Part shown: one piece after another, positions 32,084 through 40,566 of the stretch | How the letters are laid out: each line of letters starts with the position of its first letter | Position numbering within the stretch: the stretch's first letter is position 1 | Notes under the pieces: generated by a model | Told to the model about the DNA's origin: nothing | The model's input: only the letters and a program-made list of their open reading frames with translations | Database searches by the model: none | Program-made: the position numbers and the translations under genes | Source of the DNA: Alphaproteobacteria bacterium Ga0077535 | GTDB lineage: Bacteria > Pseudomonadota > Alphaproteobacteria > Caulobacterales > Aquidulcibacteraceae | Assembly (NCBI GenBank): GCA_001464425.1 | Contig: LNEK01000018.1 | Location: 1-64,000, forward strand | Length of the DNA stretch: 64,000 bases | Reading direction: 5' to 3'

Positions 32084-33134
32084 TGCGCAGGTTTTCCTCT
32101 TCGACAAGGACCGGTCCTCGCGCGCGACCATCCTCGGTCTTGGCGGCGACTTCTTTGAGCTTGGCGAGGAGGACGCTCTAGGCCTCCAGCCGCTCGCGAC
32201 AATCGATGACGCTGCCGAGCGCAGCTGGGCGCTCGACTGGATTGCGAGCCTCATCGCCAGCGCCAATGTGACGGTGACGCCCGAACTGCGCGCCGAGGTC
32301 TGGCGCGCGCTGGAAGTGCTGGCTCAGCGTCCGCTCGAAGACCGGACGTTGACCCTTTTAACGGCATTGGCCCAGGACGCGACTGTTCGCGCTGCGCTGG
32401 CGCCGTTCACGCGCGCGGGACCATACGGGCGCTTGCTCGACGACGATCAGTCGACCTTGGGCTATGGCCGCGTCCAGGCGTTCGAGATGGGCGATCTCAT
32501 GCGCCGTCCGCATGCGGCGAGCGCGGTTCTCTCCGTGCTCTTCCATGCGCTGGAGCGCCGGTTCGACGGCAAGCCCACTTTGCTCGTTCTGGACGAAGCG
32601 TGGCTCTTCCTTAAGGACGCGGCGTTCGCTTCTCAAATTCAGGATTGGCTGAAGACGCTCCGCAAGAAGAACGTCGCCGTTATCTTCGCTAGCCAGGAAC
32701 TCGCCGACGTTGAAGCGAGCCCGATCGCCTCGACCATCATTGAAGCGTGCCTCACCCGCATCTTCCTGCCCAACGACCGCGCCCGCGAGCCACGTTCGGC
32801 CGCGTTCTACGAATCGCTGGGGCTCAACGCTCGCCAGATCGCGCTCATCGCCACGGCGACGCCGAAGCGCGACTATTATCTAGCCTCACGCGCAGGCTGC
32901 CGCTTGTTCGAGCTGGGACTCGGCCCCGCCGCGCTCGCCTTCGTCGCTGCCTCGCGCCCCGAAGACCACGCGTGGATGGATCGCGTCATCGCGGAGGGTG
33001 GCGCCCAAAACTTCGCGTTCGCCTGGCTTGAAGCACGCGGCCTCGGCGACGCGGCCGATGCGGTGCGGCGCTTCAAGCAAAAAGTCGGATCGCCAGCAAC
33101 CTCGGCCGAACAATCCTTGATCGCCGCGGAATAG
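31863..33134 (+). CDS. trbE: TrbE/VirB4-type ATPase, C-terminal ATPase part
   Basis: This frame carries the motor domain of TrbE: SAVWAGPERNAHLNAPPL, Walker A GPTGAGKSVLLATLA, Walker B TLLVLDEAWLFL and the RecA-like C-terminal fold through FASQELADV. Its only start is an ATG at 31863, which reads a few codons of the out-of-frame N-terminal region. It could be made as a separate domain, but VirB4 proteins need the N-terminal domain to dock on the channel. Together with 30707-31882 it would make a normal protein of about 810-820 residues. Confidence 0.85.
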   Translation: MPTYAGPSAVWAGPERNAHLNAPPLMLTATDGATPFRLDLHVGDVGHTMIVGPTGAGKSVLLATLAAQWLRYVDAQVFLFDKDRSSRATILGLGGDFFELGEEDALGLQPLATIDDAAERSWALDWIASLIASANVTVTPELRAEVWRALEVLAQRPLEDRTLTLLTALAQDATVRAALAPFTRAGPYGRLLDDDQSTLGYGRVQAFEMGDLMRRPHAASAVLSVLFHALERRFDGKPTLLVLDEAWLFLKDAAFASQIQDWLKTLRKKNVAVIFASQELADVEASPIASTIIEACLTRIFLPNDRAREPRSAAFYESLGLNARQIALIATATPKRDYYLASRAGCRLFELGLGPAALAFVAASRPEDHAWMDRVIAEGGAQNFAFAWLEARGLGDAADAVRRFKQKVGSPATSAEQSLIAAE

Positions 33135-33144
33135 GAGAGGGACC

Positions 33145-33861
33145 ATGCAGAAGGCACTCAGATCTCTCGTGATGCTCGGCTTGGCCGCGATCGTCGCGGT
33201 GACGCCAATCGCGCCGGCACGCGCGCAGATGGCCGTCATTGATCCGACCAACCTGGCGCAGAATCTGTTGCAAGCCGCACGCGCGCTCGAGCAGATCAAC
33301 AACCAGATCCGTCAGATCGAGCAGGCGACGCAAATGCTGCGGCAGAACCCGCTGCAGCTCTCGCCCGAGCTAACCCAATCAATCTCTGAAGCGCGCGAAC
33401 TCTTCGACTCCGCCCAAGGCATCGCCTTCGAGGTCAATCAGGTTGGCGAAAACCTGCGCACGCTCTATCCCGAAACCTGGGAGGACTTCGATCTTGAAGG
33501 CGTGCTGCAGCAATCCGAGCGTTGGGAGCACGAGAGCCGCGACAGTCTGCAGCGCGCCATGGAAGCGGAAGCCCGCGCCGCGCGCTCGATTGAGGGGTCG
33601 CGCAATCGCATCGATCGCGCGCTTCAGTCGTCATCAAGCGCTGAAGGTCAGACCGGCGCGATACAGGCCAGCAACCAATTGCTCGGCGTCACTGCAAGCC
33701 AGCTCGCTGAAATTCATGCTCTCTTGATTGTACAAGGGCGTGCGCTTGAAACCGAGCGCATGGAACGTCTCGCGCGCGAAGAACGCGCCCGTGAAATCCA
33801 GCGCCGCGCCTTCCCGACCGAAACCACGCGTTCAACCGAACCGGCGCGCACGGCGTTCTGA
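33145..33861 (+). CDS. trbJ: TrbJ/VirB5-type conjugation protein
   Basis: A 238-residue periplasmic protein with a signal peptide (residues 1-28, ending ARAQ) and the TrbJ core: an N-terminal helix pair (DPTNLAQNLLQAARALEQIN), the segment YPETWEDF, and long amphipathic helices, with a charged tail. It is expected at the pilus tip or in its assembly. The ribosome binding site GGAGAGG lies just before the ATG. No trbK lies between it and trbL. Confidence 0.88.
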   Translation: MQKALRSLVMLGLAAIVAVTPIAPARAQMAVIDPTNLAQNLLQAARALEQINNQIRQIEQATQMLRQNPLQLSPELTQSISEARELFDSAQGIAFEVNQVGENLRTLYPETWEDFDLEGVLQQSERWEHESRDSLQRAMEAEARAARSIEGSRNRIDRALQSSSSAEGQTGAIQASNQLLGVTASQLAEIHALLIVQGRALETERMERLAREERAREIQRRAFPTETTRSTEPARTAF

Positions 33862-33862
33862 C

Positions 33863-34891
33863 ATGGATCCGGCTTCCCTCAATTCGTTTCTCGACCAGTT
33901 CCTGGCGCTGGCGGATTCAGGCTTCGGCCTGATCCAAGGCGACGTCACCTATGTCCTGAATGCTCTGATCGTCATTTCGATCACGCTCGCCGGCGCGCAA
34001 TGGGCGCTTGCGGGCGAAGCGCCGATGGCGCCGTTCTTCCGCAAGGTCTTGTTCGTTGGCCTCTTCGCCTTCCTCGTGAACAATTGGGCGAGCCTTTCCA
34101 CCATCATCGTCGGCTCCGGCGCGCAGCTTGGCCTCAATGCAGGCGGCAACGGCATGAGCATGGCTGATCTGCACAACCCAGGACGCGTCGGCCAGATCGG
34201 CGTCGAACTCTTCGGCCGCACCGCCGCGATGGCCGAAGGCATGAACGTCTTCACCGACGCTTTCGCCATGGCGACGGTCTGGGTCTCGGCGGTGCTGGTG
34301 ATGCTCGGCTTCTTCGTCCTAGCGATGCAGCTCTTCGTGTCGTTGATCGCCTTCAAGCTTGGAAGTCTCGCCGCGTTCGTCGCGCTCCCATGGGGCGTTT
34401 TCAACGGCACGTCGTGGGTGGCGGAGCGCCCGCTCGGCTGGGTGGCGGGTTGTGCGATAAGACTCTTCGTCCTCGCCTTCATCGCCTCGATCGCCATCAC
34501 CTTCGTCAACACGCTGCCGGCCACGTTCACGCTCAACGCCGGCGGTGTGCTCAACATCTTCCTGTTCGGACTGACCGTCCTCGCCCTCGCGTGGTTTGCG
34601 CCTATGCTCGCGAGCGAGGTGGTGCAGGGCCAGCCGCATCTCTCCGGCTCCGACGCCATTCGCACCGGCGTAGGCGCAACCTTCGCCACAGCTGGCGGCG
34701 TCTACATGGCGCACGCGGTCTACAAGGCCGTCAAGGGCGGCATGATCGGCACATCACGCCGCTTGGGCGGCGCCGGCCGCAGCAGTGGCGGAGGCGGGGG
34801 GCGAGGTGGCGGAAGCGGCGGCGCACCACGCGCGCAAATCAATTACGGCGCCATGCAGCCCAAGCCCAGATCATCCGGAGCCGGTCCATGA
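33863..34891 (+). CDS. trbL: TrbL/VirB6-type channel protein
   Basis: A 342-residue polytopic inner membrane protein with six or so hydrophobic segments between residues 25 and 250 (VTYVLNALIVISITLAGAQW is the first) and a Gly/Ser-rich tail of about 60 residues that ends in a low-complexity run. It is the likely inner-membrane pore of the T4SS. The ATG at 33863 is 1 bp after the trbJ stop. The open frame upstream is a shadow of trbJ. It overlaps trbF by 4 bp. Confidence 0.9.
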   Translation: MDPASLNSFLDQFLALADSGFGLIQGDVTYVLNALIVISITLAGAQWALAGEAPMAPFFRKVLFVGLFAFLVNNWASLSTIIVGSGAQLGLNAGGNGMSMADLHNPGRVGQIGVELFGRTAAMAEGMNVFTDAFAMATVWVSAVLVMLGFFVLAMQLFVSLIAFKLGSLAAFVALPWGVFNGTSWVAERPLGWVAGCAIRLFVLAFIASIAITFVNTLPATFTLNAGGVLNIFLFGLTVLALAWFAPMLASEVVQGQPHLSGSDAIRTGVGATFATAGGVYMAHAVYKAVKGGMIGTSRRLGGAGRSSGGGGGRGGGSGGAPRAQINYGAMQPKPRSSGAGP

Positions 34892-35571
34892 CCTTTTCCT
34901 TCCGCTCACCGGCGCGCTCGTACGCGGCCGCGCCCGCAGACACGCCTTACAAACGCGCACAACAAGAGTGGGACGCGCGCATGGGCGCCGCGGTGCTGTC
35001 GGCACGGTCGTGGCGCTCCATCGCGTTCGGCGCGTTGGGCATGCTCGGCGTCAGTGTCGTCTCACTCGTCGTCGTTGCGTTGCAGCAACGCACGTTTGTC
35101 CATGTTGTCGAAGTTAGCCCCGAAGGGCAGGTGATGAATGTCCGCGCCGCCGACGGCCGCTGGACCGCCACCGAGGCGCAAAAGGCCTACCATCTTGGTC
35201 AGTTCGTGAGGCTGGTTCGCTCCCTGCCGACCGACGGCGTCGTGCTCCGCGAAAATTGGCTGCAGGCTTATCGCCTTTTGACGCCGCAAGCGGCCGCGCA
35301 GCTCAGCGAGATCGCGCGTCAGGATGATCCCTTCCTCTCGCTCGGCCGGGTCGGCCGCACCGTGCACATTCGCTCCATCATCGCCCGCTCGAACAACGCC
35401 TGGGAGGTGACGTGGGTTGAACGCGCCACCAACGCGACCGGAACGACCGATCCGGAAGTTTATTCCGGCGTCTTCACCCTGACGACGCGCGCGCCGCGCA
35501 ACGCCGACGAGATCGCCAACAACCCGTTGGGCCTTTTGATTTCTGACTTTTCTTGGAGCCGTGAACGATGA
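34888..35571 (+). CDS. trbF: TrbF/VirB8-type conjugation protein
   Basis: A 227-residue bitopic protein: a cytoplasmic N-terminus with the family segment DTPYKRAQQEWDARMG, one transmembrane helix (about residues 45-67), and a periplasmic NTF2-like domain with ATEAQKAYHLGQFVRLVRSL and VTWVER. It bridges the inner-membrane part and the core of the channel. Overlaps of 4 bp on both sides show translational coupling with trbL and trbG. Confidence 0.92.
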   Translation: MTFSFRSPARSYAAAPADTPYKRAQQEWDARMGAAVLSARSWRSIAFGALGMLGVSVVSLVVVALQQRTFVHVVEVSPEGQVMNVRAADGRWTATEAQKAYHLGQFVRLVRSLPTDGVVLRENWLQAYRLLTPQAAAQLSEIARQDDPFLSLGRVGRTVHIRSIIARSNNAWEVTWVERATNATGTTDPEVYSGVFTLTTRAPRNADEIANNPLGLLISDFSWSRER

Positions 35572-36419
35572 TCGCGCGCTGTTCTGCTTTCGCGCTTGCC
35601 GCCAGCCTTGTGATGGTCGCGGCCTCACCCGCCGATGCACAATCGCGACGCGGCCGTGCAGAAACGCCGGTCGAGACTTTGGCGGCCGCAAACTCTGCTG
35701 CGCGCCACAGCCCAACGCGAGATGGTTTCATGCAAGCGCGCCATGTGTACGCCTACGAAGCGGGCGCCATATATGAAGTGTACGCGCATCCAAGCTACGT
35801 CTCAACAATCCTCCTTGAGCCCGGCGAGGCGCTCATTGACACCGCCGCCGGTGATACGTCGCGCTGGATGGTGACGCAGGCCGACAGCGAGACGGCGGAA
35901 GATCCGCGCACAGTCGTGCTGGTGAAGCCGAACGCGAGCGGGCTTCGGACCAACATTGTGCTCATCACCGACCGGCGCACCTATCTCATCGAGGCAATCG
36001 CCCAATCTGGCTCGGCTTATTCGGCCCAGATCGCCTGGTCCTATCCTCAATCGCAAGCAGCCGACGTCGCGGCACCGATCGACCGCATCAATCTCAACTA
36101 CAGAATTCGCACCACGCGCGGCGCACGTCCAGCGTGGCTGCCCACGCGCGTGTTCGACGATGGACGCCGCACCTGGATCGAGTTCGCGCCCAATGTCGAC
36201 GCGGGCGATCTGCCGCCGCTCTTCGCGGTCACCGGCGAGGGCGCCGAACTCGTCAACTACCGAACGCTGCAGGGGCCGTCTGGCCAGCGCTACATGATCG
36301 ATCGCATCTTTGACATCGCGGAACTCCGCTTGGGCGCGCGCTCGGCGACGATCGTACGCATCGAGCGCAATCCGGTCGATCGCGTCCGCACGCGTTCACG
36401 ACATGGAGCGCGGCCATGA
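35568..36419 (+). CDS. trbG: TrbG/VirB9-type conjugation protein
   Basis: A 283-residue periplasmic and outer-membrane core protein. A signal peptide (residues 1-24, PADAQ) leads to an N-terminal VirB9 domain with YAYEAGAIYEVYAHPSYVST and LLEPGEALIDTAAGDTSRW, and a C-terminal domain with PTRVFDDGRRTWIEF and FDIAELRLG. It pairs with TrbI in the outer core complex. Start and stop overlap the neighbouring genes by 4 bp. Confidence 0.92.
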   Translation: MIARCSAFALAASLVMVAASPADAQSRRGRAETPVETLAAANSAARHSPTRDGFMQARHVYAYEAGAIYEVYAHPSYVSTILLEPGEALIDTAAGDTSRWMVTQADSETAEDPRTVVLVKPNASGLRTNIVLITDRRTYLIEAIAQSGSAYSAQIAWSYPQSQAADVAAPIDRINLNYRIRTTRGARPAWLPTRVFDDGRRTWIEFAPNVDAGDLPPLFAVTGEGAELVNYRTLQGPSGQRYMIDRIFDIAELRLGARSATIVRIERNPVDRVRTRSRHGARP

Positions 36420-37516
36420 GCGCAACCGCTCACATCACGCCCCCAATCGAAGGACCGCCCAATTTGGCCATCCGTGCGAAGCCGCCTTCACCGCGACGGC
36501 TATCGCGCAAGGTGTTGCTAGCGGGCATGCTGCTCGCTGGCGCTGTCGTTGCGTTCGCTCTGGTCAACGGGTTGTCTGAACGTCCCGATCGCCGCGCGGC
36601 CGAAGCCCAGCAGGTCGCTGCTGCGGGCGGCCCGCCGGAATCCATCCAGGGCGCCAGCGACCAGTACGGCGCCAACGACCTCGCGGGCGCCGATCTTGAA
36701 TTGGCCGACCCCGATCTGGAATCAACGTCCGAAGACACCGCGGAGCTTCAGCCGCCGCGTGATCCTGCCTGGGCGAACCGATCCAATGGGGGCATAGGCG
36801 CCCCTAGCGCCGCGCCAGCGCCTGACCCCCAAGCGATAGCGCGGACATCTTCGATCCTTTTCACGCGCGCTGATGGAGATAACGCCAGCGAAGACCAGGA
36901 TGCGCGGTTGAATGCGCGTCTCACGCCACCTGGCTCCCGCTATGAGATCAAGGCTGGCGATGTCATCCCAGCGGCGTTGGTGACAGCACTCAATTCGGAT
37001 CTGCCAGGGCGCATCATCGCGCAAGTCACCGCACCGGTGTACGACACGGTGACAGGCCAGCATCTCCTCATCCCGCAAGGATCGCGCCTCATCGGCACTT
37101 ATACAAACGGCACACGCTATGGCGACCGTCGTCTGCTGCTGGTTTGGAATCGGCTCATCCTGCCGAATGGCTGGTCCATCAACCTGCAGGAGATGAATGC
37201 GACTGATCCTGGCGGCGCCTCCGGCCTCACGGATCGGACGGACAACCATCTCGGCCGGCTCGGCATCGCAATCGGACTCTCCGCCATCATCAGCGTCGTC
37301 GCCAACGAAGCCGAGGGTGATGACGAGAACAATAACTCCCTATCGCAAAGTGTCGGCGACGCCGCCGCCCAGCAAGCGGCCCAGACCGGCGCCCGCATCG
37401 TCGACCGTGAGCTTGAAGTGCGTCCGACCTTGCGAGTACGCGCCGGCGCGCCCGTTCGCGTGCTGGTGACGCGTGATATTGAGCTCAGACCCTACGCTGC
37501 GCCGCGCACGCCGTGA
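36416..37516 (+). CDS. trbI: TrbI/VirB10-type conjugation protein
   Basis: A 366-residue protein with a cytoplasmic start, one transmembrane helix (about residues 30-50), a Pro/Ala-rich periplasmic linker (about 55-145), and the VirB10 beta-barrel domain with GSRYEIKAGDVIPAALVTAL, GSRLIGTY and a late INLQEM segment. It spans both membranes and closes the trb cluster. Its stop overlaps the start of a small HTH gene (GTGA). Confidence 0.92.
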   Translation: MSATAHITPPIEGPPNLAIRAKPPSPRRLSRKVLLAGMLLAGAVVAFALVNGLSERPDRRAAEAQQVAAAGGPPESIQGASDQYGANDLAGADLELADPDLESTSEDTAELQPPRDPAWANRSNGGIGAPSAAPAPDPQAIARTSSILFTRADGDNASEDQDARLNARLTPPGSRYEIKAGDVIPAALVTALNSDLPGRIIAQVTAPVYDTVTGQHLLIPQGSRLIGTYTNGTRYGDRRLLLVWNRLILPNGWSINLQEMNATDPGGASGLTDRTDNHLGRLGIAIGLSAIISVVANEAEGDDENNNSLSQSVGDAAAQQAAQTGARIVDRELEVRPTLRVRAGAPVRVLVTRDIELRPYAAPRTP

Positions 37517-37824
37517 GGCGCAAGGACCTCATTCCGCAAAAGGCCGTCGCCGACGAACTTTGCGTGAGCATCACCACGCTCTGGCGTGCACGCTCCAGCA
37601 AGCTCGAAGGCTTCCCGCCGCCGGTGCTGGTGCACGGCGCGGTGTTTTGGAAGAAGGCAGAGCTGGAACAGCTTGAAGAAGCGCTGCTCAAGTTCAAGGG
37701 GCGGGGCGTGTTCGAGCGCAATCGCGAGGCAGAGCGAAAGCTCAAACGCTTGCGGGCGGCGAAACCCGCTGCCGCAAGCGCCAAGCCTCCGCCGCGTCCC
37801 CCGCAGCGTGATCTATTCGACTAA
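37513..37824 (+). CDS. Small helix-turn-helix protein at the end of the trb operon
   Basis: A 103-residue protein starting at GTG in overlap with trbI. Residues 5-55 resemble the AlpA/excisionase-like winged helix (QKAVADELCVSITTLWRA, then PPPVLVHGAVFWKKAELEQ). A basic helical tail and a Pro-rich end follow. It is probably a regulator of the element. An excisionase role is possible but no integrase is seen nearby. Confidence 0.7.
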   Translation: MRRKDLIPQKAVADELCVSITTLWRARSSKLEGFPPPVLVHGAVFWKKAELEQLEEALLKFKGRGVFERNREAERKLKRLRAAKPAAASAKPPPRPPQRDLFD

Positions 37825-37948
37825 CATCCTAATGCCATGATCTGCTGGGGTGAAGCGCCGAATGCACGTCCATGGAATCCGAGGCGCAGGCGGGCGACGG
37901 GGCTTTTCCGGCGGCTTGCGCGTCTTCATCGCCGTCAGCTGCTCCGTG

Positions 37949-38194
37949 TTCGACCTCCGCCCGAGCAGGGCGAGGTCGAATGGAATAGGGACGCGCTCCG
38001 CGTCCCGACAAGCTCTGCCCGGCCATCGCGCGCAGCGCGGGTCAAGCGCCGCGAGGCGAAGCCGTCGCTTGAGGCGCGCGAGCACGATGGCGCGCAAACT
38101 TTCCCGCGTCAGCGATGGACGCCCGAAGGGGCGAGCCGCGGCGGATGCCGCGGCTCGATGGCGAAGCCACGACAGCGCGGCCGCCGAAGGCGGC
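37949..38194. repeat. Cluster of small GC-rich hairpins downstream of the trb operon
   Basis: Within 246 bp there are at least six inverted repeats: 37949-37980 (13-bp stem with one bulge), 37988-38006 (8-bp stem, 3-base loop), 38042-38072 (7-bp stem, long loop), 38120-38133 (5 bp), 38132-38157 (10-bp stem, 6-base loop) and 38080-38194 small ones such as GCCGCC-GAA-GGCGGC at 38180-38194 and TGGC-GAA-GCCA at 38159-38169. Several loops are GAA. No gene is recognisable here. It could be a structured RNA, a transfer-origin region, or a cluster of mini-palindromes. Confidence 0.6.
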
Positions 38195-38204
38195 GACGCC
38201 CAAC

Positions 38205-38393
38205 TCAAGGTCTCGGATCAGCCTCCGCGATCTCGCCCTCGATGAGCGCCATCAGCGCCAACCGATGGTGCGCCGGCATCGCCGCGAAATCCTCCGTCGT
38301 CAGCGTTCATCCTTTCCTTCGCCGGCATGCTGGCGTTTGGCCTAACGTGACGCGCTCCAGTTCAAACGCATCGCCGCCAATCTTCACAATCAT
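38205..38393 (-). pseudogene. Possible small gene interrupted by an in-frame TGA
   Basis: Reading from an ATG at 38393, 28 codons (MIVKIGGDAFELERVTLG, then a Cys/Arg-rich end) stop at a TGA (38307-38309). The same frame continues with 33 protein-like codons (LTTEDFAAMPAHHRLALM, then IEGEIAEADP) to a second stop. The second part has no start codon of its own. I read it as one small decayed gene, but two unrelated short frames cannot be excluded. Confidence 0.3.
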
Positions 38394-38406
38394 GACTGTC
38401 TCCTAC

Positions 38407-38655
38407 TCAATCAATCCAGGGACCATCGTAAGACCCCTCTGCACGGCGCTTCGCCATGATCGCGCGATGGGCGCTTTCGGCGATGCAGAGCAGAGTGAAG
38501 GCAAGGAGCGCCGGCGCATATTCGCCGACGCAGAATAGAGCGACCGCGCTGACGCGAAGGATGACGCGGTCGACCGCAAACCAAACTCGCAACACTGCCC
38601 ATGCGGCCGCAAGCAACAGCGCGTGTTGAAGGGCAAATAGAGCGTCGTCGATCAT
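38407..38655 (-). CDS. Small membrane protein of unknown function
   Basis: An 82-residue protein with two or three hydrophobic segments (LLLAAAWAVLRVWFAV and VSAVALFCVGEYAPALLAFTL) and a basic C-terminus. The start is set by the ATGA overlap with the stop of the HNH gene; the longer open frame upstream is a shadow of that gene. It is the last gene of a three-gene minus-strand operon. Confidence 0.6.
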   Translation of the reverse strand: MIDDALFALQHALLLAAAWAVLRVWFAVDRVILRVSAVALFCVGEYAPALLAFTLLCIAESAHRAIMAKRRAEGSYDGPWID

Positions 38656-38963
38656 CGGCCGCCCCGATAGAAACCGCGCCCGCGCAGCTGCGAGCCGAAC
38701 TTCTTGCGCCGCTCGTATTGCGATAGGACCTCGCCATTGAGGCGTTTGGCCTTCCAGATCGCCTGGATGTCCTTGCGCGTTTTCGGCTTGTGATGGGCTG
38801 GGCACATGAGTTGGTCAGGCTTGGCGTAGAGCCACACTTGCGGCGTCGAGTGCTCGCCAATGAGACCCTCGGACACTTCGCAGCCTCTGACGCAGCACTT
38901 GCGCCCCTGTTTCTCAAAGAGCTCGTCATATTCGCGCTGCGTGAGATAGAGCCGCGCCATCAC
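38652..38963 (-). CDS. HNH endonuclease-like protein
   Basis: A 103-residue protein with a zinc-type HNH pattern: Cys-Cys-x3-Cys in GRKCCVRGCEV, the catalytic His region LIGEHSTPQVW, and Cys-x2-His-His in LMCPAHHKPKTRKD. Small stand-alone HNH proteins of this kind occur on phages and mobile elements as nicking or packaging nucleases. The genes on both sides overlap it by 4 bp. Confidence 0.75.
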   Translation of the reverse strand: MMARLYLTQREYDELFEKQGRKCCVRGCEVSEGLIGEHSTPQVWLYAKPDQLMCPAHHKPKTRKDIQAIWKAKRLNGEVLSQYERRKKFGSQLRGRGFYRGGR

Positions 38964-39169
38964 GACTCGCCCGGCTCGTCATCGATTTCGGGATAAGGCG
39001 GGTTCATGCCGCACTTCATGGCGAGCGCATTTAGGCGCTGCTTCCGCGCGCGCACTTCTTCGGGATGAGGTTTGCCGGCGAGCAGCCAGGCTCGGACGCT
39101 TCCGGCTTCAGCGATGCGTTCGCGAACGCGATCGCGCTCTTCGCGCGTCGGCCATCGCTCGCGTCTCAT
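38960..39169 (-). CDS. Small charged protein of unknown function, first gene of the HNH operon
   Basis: A 69-residue protein rich in Arg and Glu, with the helical stretch REERDRVRERIAEAGSV and a C-terminal acidic tail (EIDDEPGES). It overlaps the HNH gene by 4 bp (ATGA), which supports it as a real gene. Function unknown. Confidence 0.55.
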   Translation of the reverse strand: MRRERWPTREERDRVRERIAEAGSVRAWLLAGKPHPEEVRARKQRLNALAMKCGMNPPYPEIDDEPGES

Positions 39170-39540
39170 GACGCGTCACGCGCTTCGGCAAAGATGAAAT
39201 AGGCAAGAGATGCGGACATGCGCGACCCTTCGTTCGAGAAAACGAAAGGGCCCGGCGTGACGGCGCCAGGAGAGACAAGCCGTCAGCCGCTAGAACTGAC
39301 GCGCGCTGAAATGTGCGTCAGACACCTCGCGCGCTTTAAGAGCCATTGCCCGACGGCTTGCTTGAGTGCTCTCAAGCACATGCACGCGTTGCCATTCACA
39401 CTACCAGAACAAACGTGGAACGCAAGCGCAATGACGCGCCAATTGGAGGGCGGCCGAACGCGCCTTCGACCGGCGCAACGAGCCGCCGGAGGAATACGAG
39501 ATGGCTAAGGACGCGGAGCAAATGGAGCGTCGGCGGCGAC
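39170..39540. other. Gap between the HNH operon and the SRAP remnant
   Basis: About 370 bp with short open frames on both strands but no recognisable product or good ribosome binding site. Decayed coding DNA is likely, given the remnant next to it. Confidence 0.4.
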
Positions 39541-39770
39541 GAGCGGCACACGCTCCGATAGCTTGGCGTATCGCTTCGACACCACGAACGCTAACGACCT
39601 CATGCGCCCGGTGCACGCAAAGGCGATGCCGGTCATCCTCACCAAATGAATTCGCATACAATGAATGGCTGAATGCGCCTATCGATCAGATCGAAACCAT
39701 CCAAGTGAGGGTGTTGCCAGCAGGCGCGTTCGAGATCGGGCCTGACAACGAGACCGAACAACACACCGGT
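39541..39770 (+). pseudogene. Remnant of an SRAP (YedK/HMCES-like) peptidase gene, frameshifted
   Basis: One frame encodes AYRFDTTNANDLMRPVHAKA followed by MPVILT (about 39565-39638). The next frame takes over with PNEFAYNEWLNAPIDQIE and LPAGAFEI to about 39740. Joined, these match the C-terminal part of SRAP proteins, where the His in the P-(I/V)-H motif is catalytic and MPVIL and the W-L-x-A-P segment follow. The N-terminal half with the catalytic Cys2 is not found. It is a truncated, frameshifted copy of a DNA abasic-site repair gene. Confidence 0.65.
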
Positions 39771-40265
39771 AGCTCGTTCTACGCGCTGGAGCCGCGTCTC
39801 GCTTGCGGGGATATCGCTGAGTGGCGAGCTGCCGGAAGCAATCTGTTTGCTGGCTCACAACCTCCTCCGGTTGGTGGCGCTGCGCGGCGCCAAGTCCGCA
39901 TCAAGTGAAAGTGCGATCGTGCTTCGCGCACCCGTGGCGCCCGATCTGTTCGCGGCGTTGGCGAAGGTGGCGGAGTTTAACGCGGATGATGGTTGCGCCC
40001 GCCGGTCTTTCGTGGAGGGCCAAAAGGCCGAACTTTGACGCCCGTCGAGTCCAACGCTGGCTTCTGCAGCAATTCACTCCGACAAGATTGAGGACGCTGC
40101 TCACGATGACGTCGTTCGCGACGTTACTGGCGCTCTCCCGCGAGGATGTGATCAAAGCAGTGATCGGCGGGCGGCAGTGCTCGTACTTGGGCGGGGCTCT
40201 GATCGCCGATGGTGAGGTCGCGGTCCGGCAGGGATTTCTTAACCTTTAGATATTCCGATACTGGA
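39771..40265. other. About 500 bp of probably decayed coding DNA
   Basis: Protein-like stretches appear in different frames: LPEAICLLAHNLLRLVALRG and on to 40038 in one frame, and LLTMTSFATLLALSREDVIK to 40249 in another. None has a plausible start, and I recognise no family. This looks like gene debris inside the mobile element. Confidence 0.4.
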
Positions 40266-40550
40266 ATGACTGAACTGACGGATGACGACATAACGAGCGG
40301 CGTGCAGAACTACTGGCTCGTCCGCATCGACGGCGGTTCGCCTTATGCGAATGTGCTTGATGCGCTCGGCGCCGCTGCTCGCGCTCGGTTCGAACCAGAC
40401 ATGTATCTTCTCGGCGGTCCTTATCCGGGTGCCAGTGTCAGCCCAGCACAATATTGGCGCGTGGCGGTGCAATTGGCGCGCAACGGTAAGGGTGTTGAGC
40501 GTGAGCGAGCAGCCGAGGCTCTGCAAATACGCTCTTCTCGGTTGAGTTAG
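40266..40550 (+). CDS. Hypothetical protein
   Basis: A 94-residue product from the ATG at 40266 (the frame is open from 40209). It shows an N-terminal TELTDDDITSGVQNYWLVRI and a mixed alpha/beta appearance, with no recognised domain. It is convergent with the GTPase operon and ends 16 bp from it. It might be unrelated to that system. Confidence 0.4.
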   Translation: MTELTDDDITSGVQNYWLVRIDGGSPYANVLDALGAAARARFEPDMYLLGGPYPGASVSPAQYWRVAVQLARNGKGVERERAAEALQIRSSRLS

Positions 40551-40566
40551 AACGCCGCGGGCCACT

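Noticed and set aside
37837-38538. Plus-strand open frame of 233 codons
   Set aside because: It crosses the hairpin cluster and the minus-strand small genes. Its Arg/Pro-rich translation shows no domain and no ribosome binding site.
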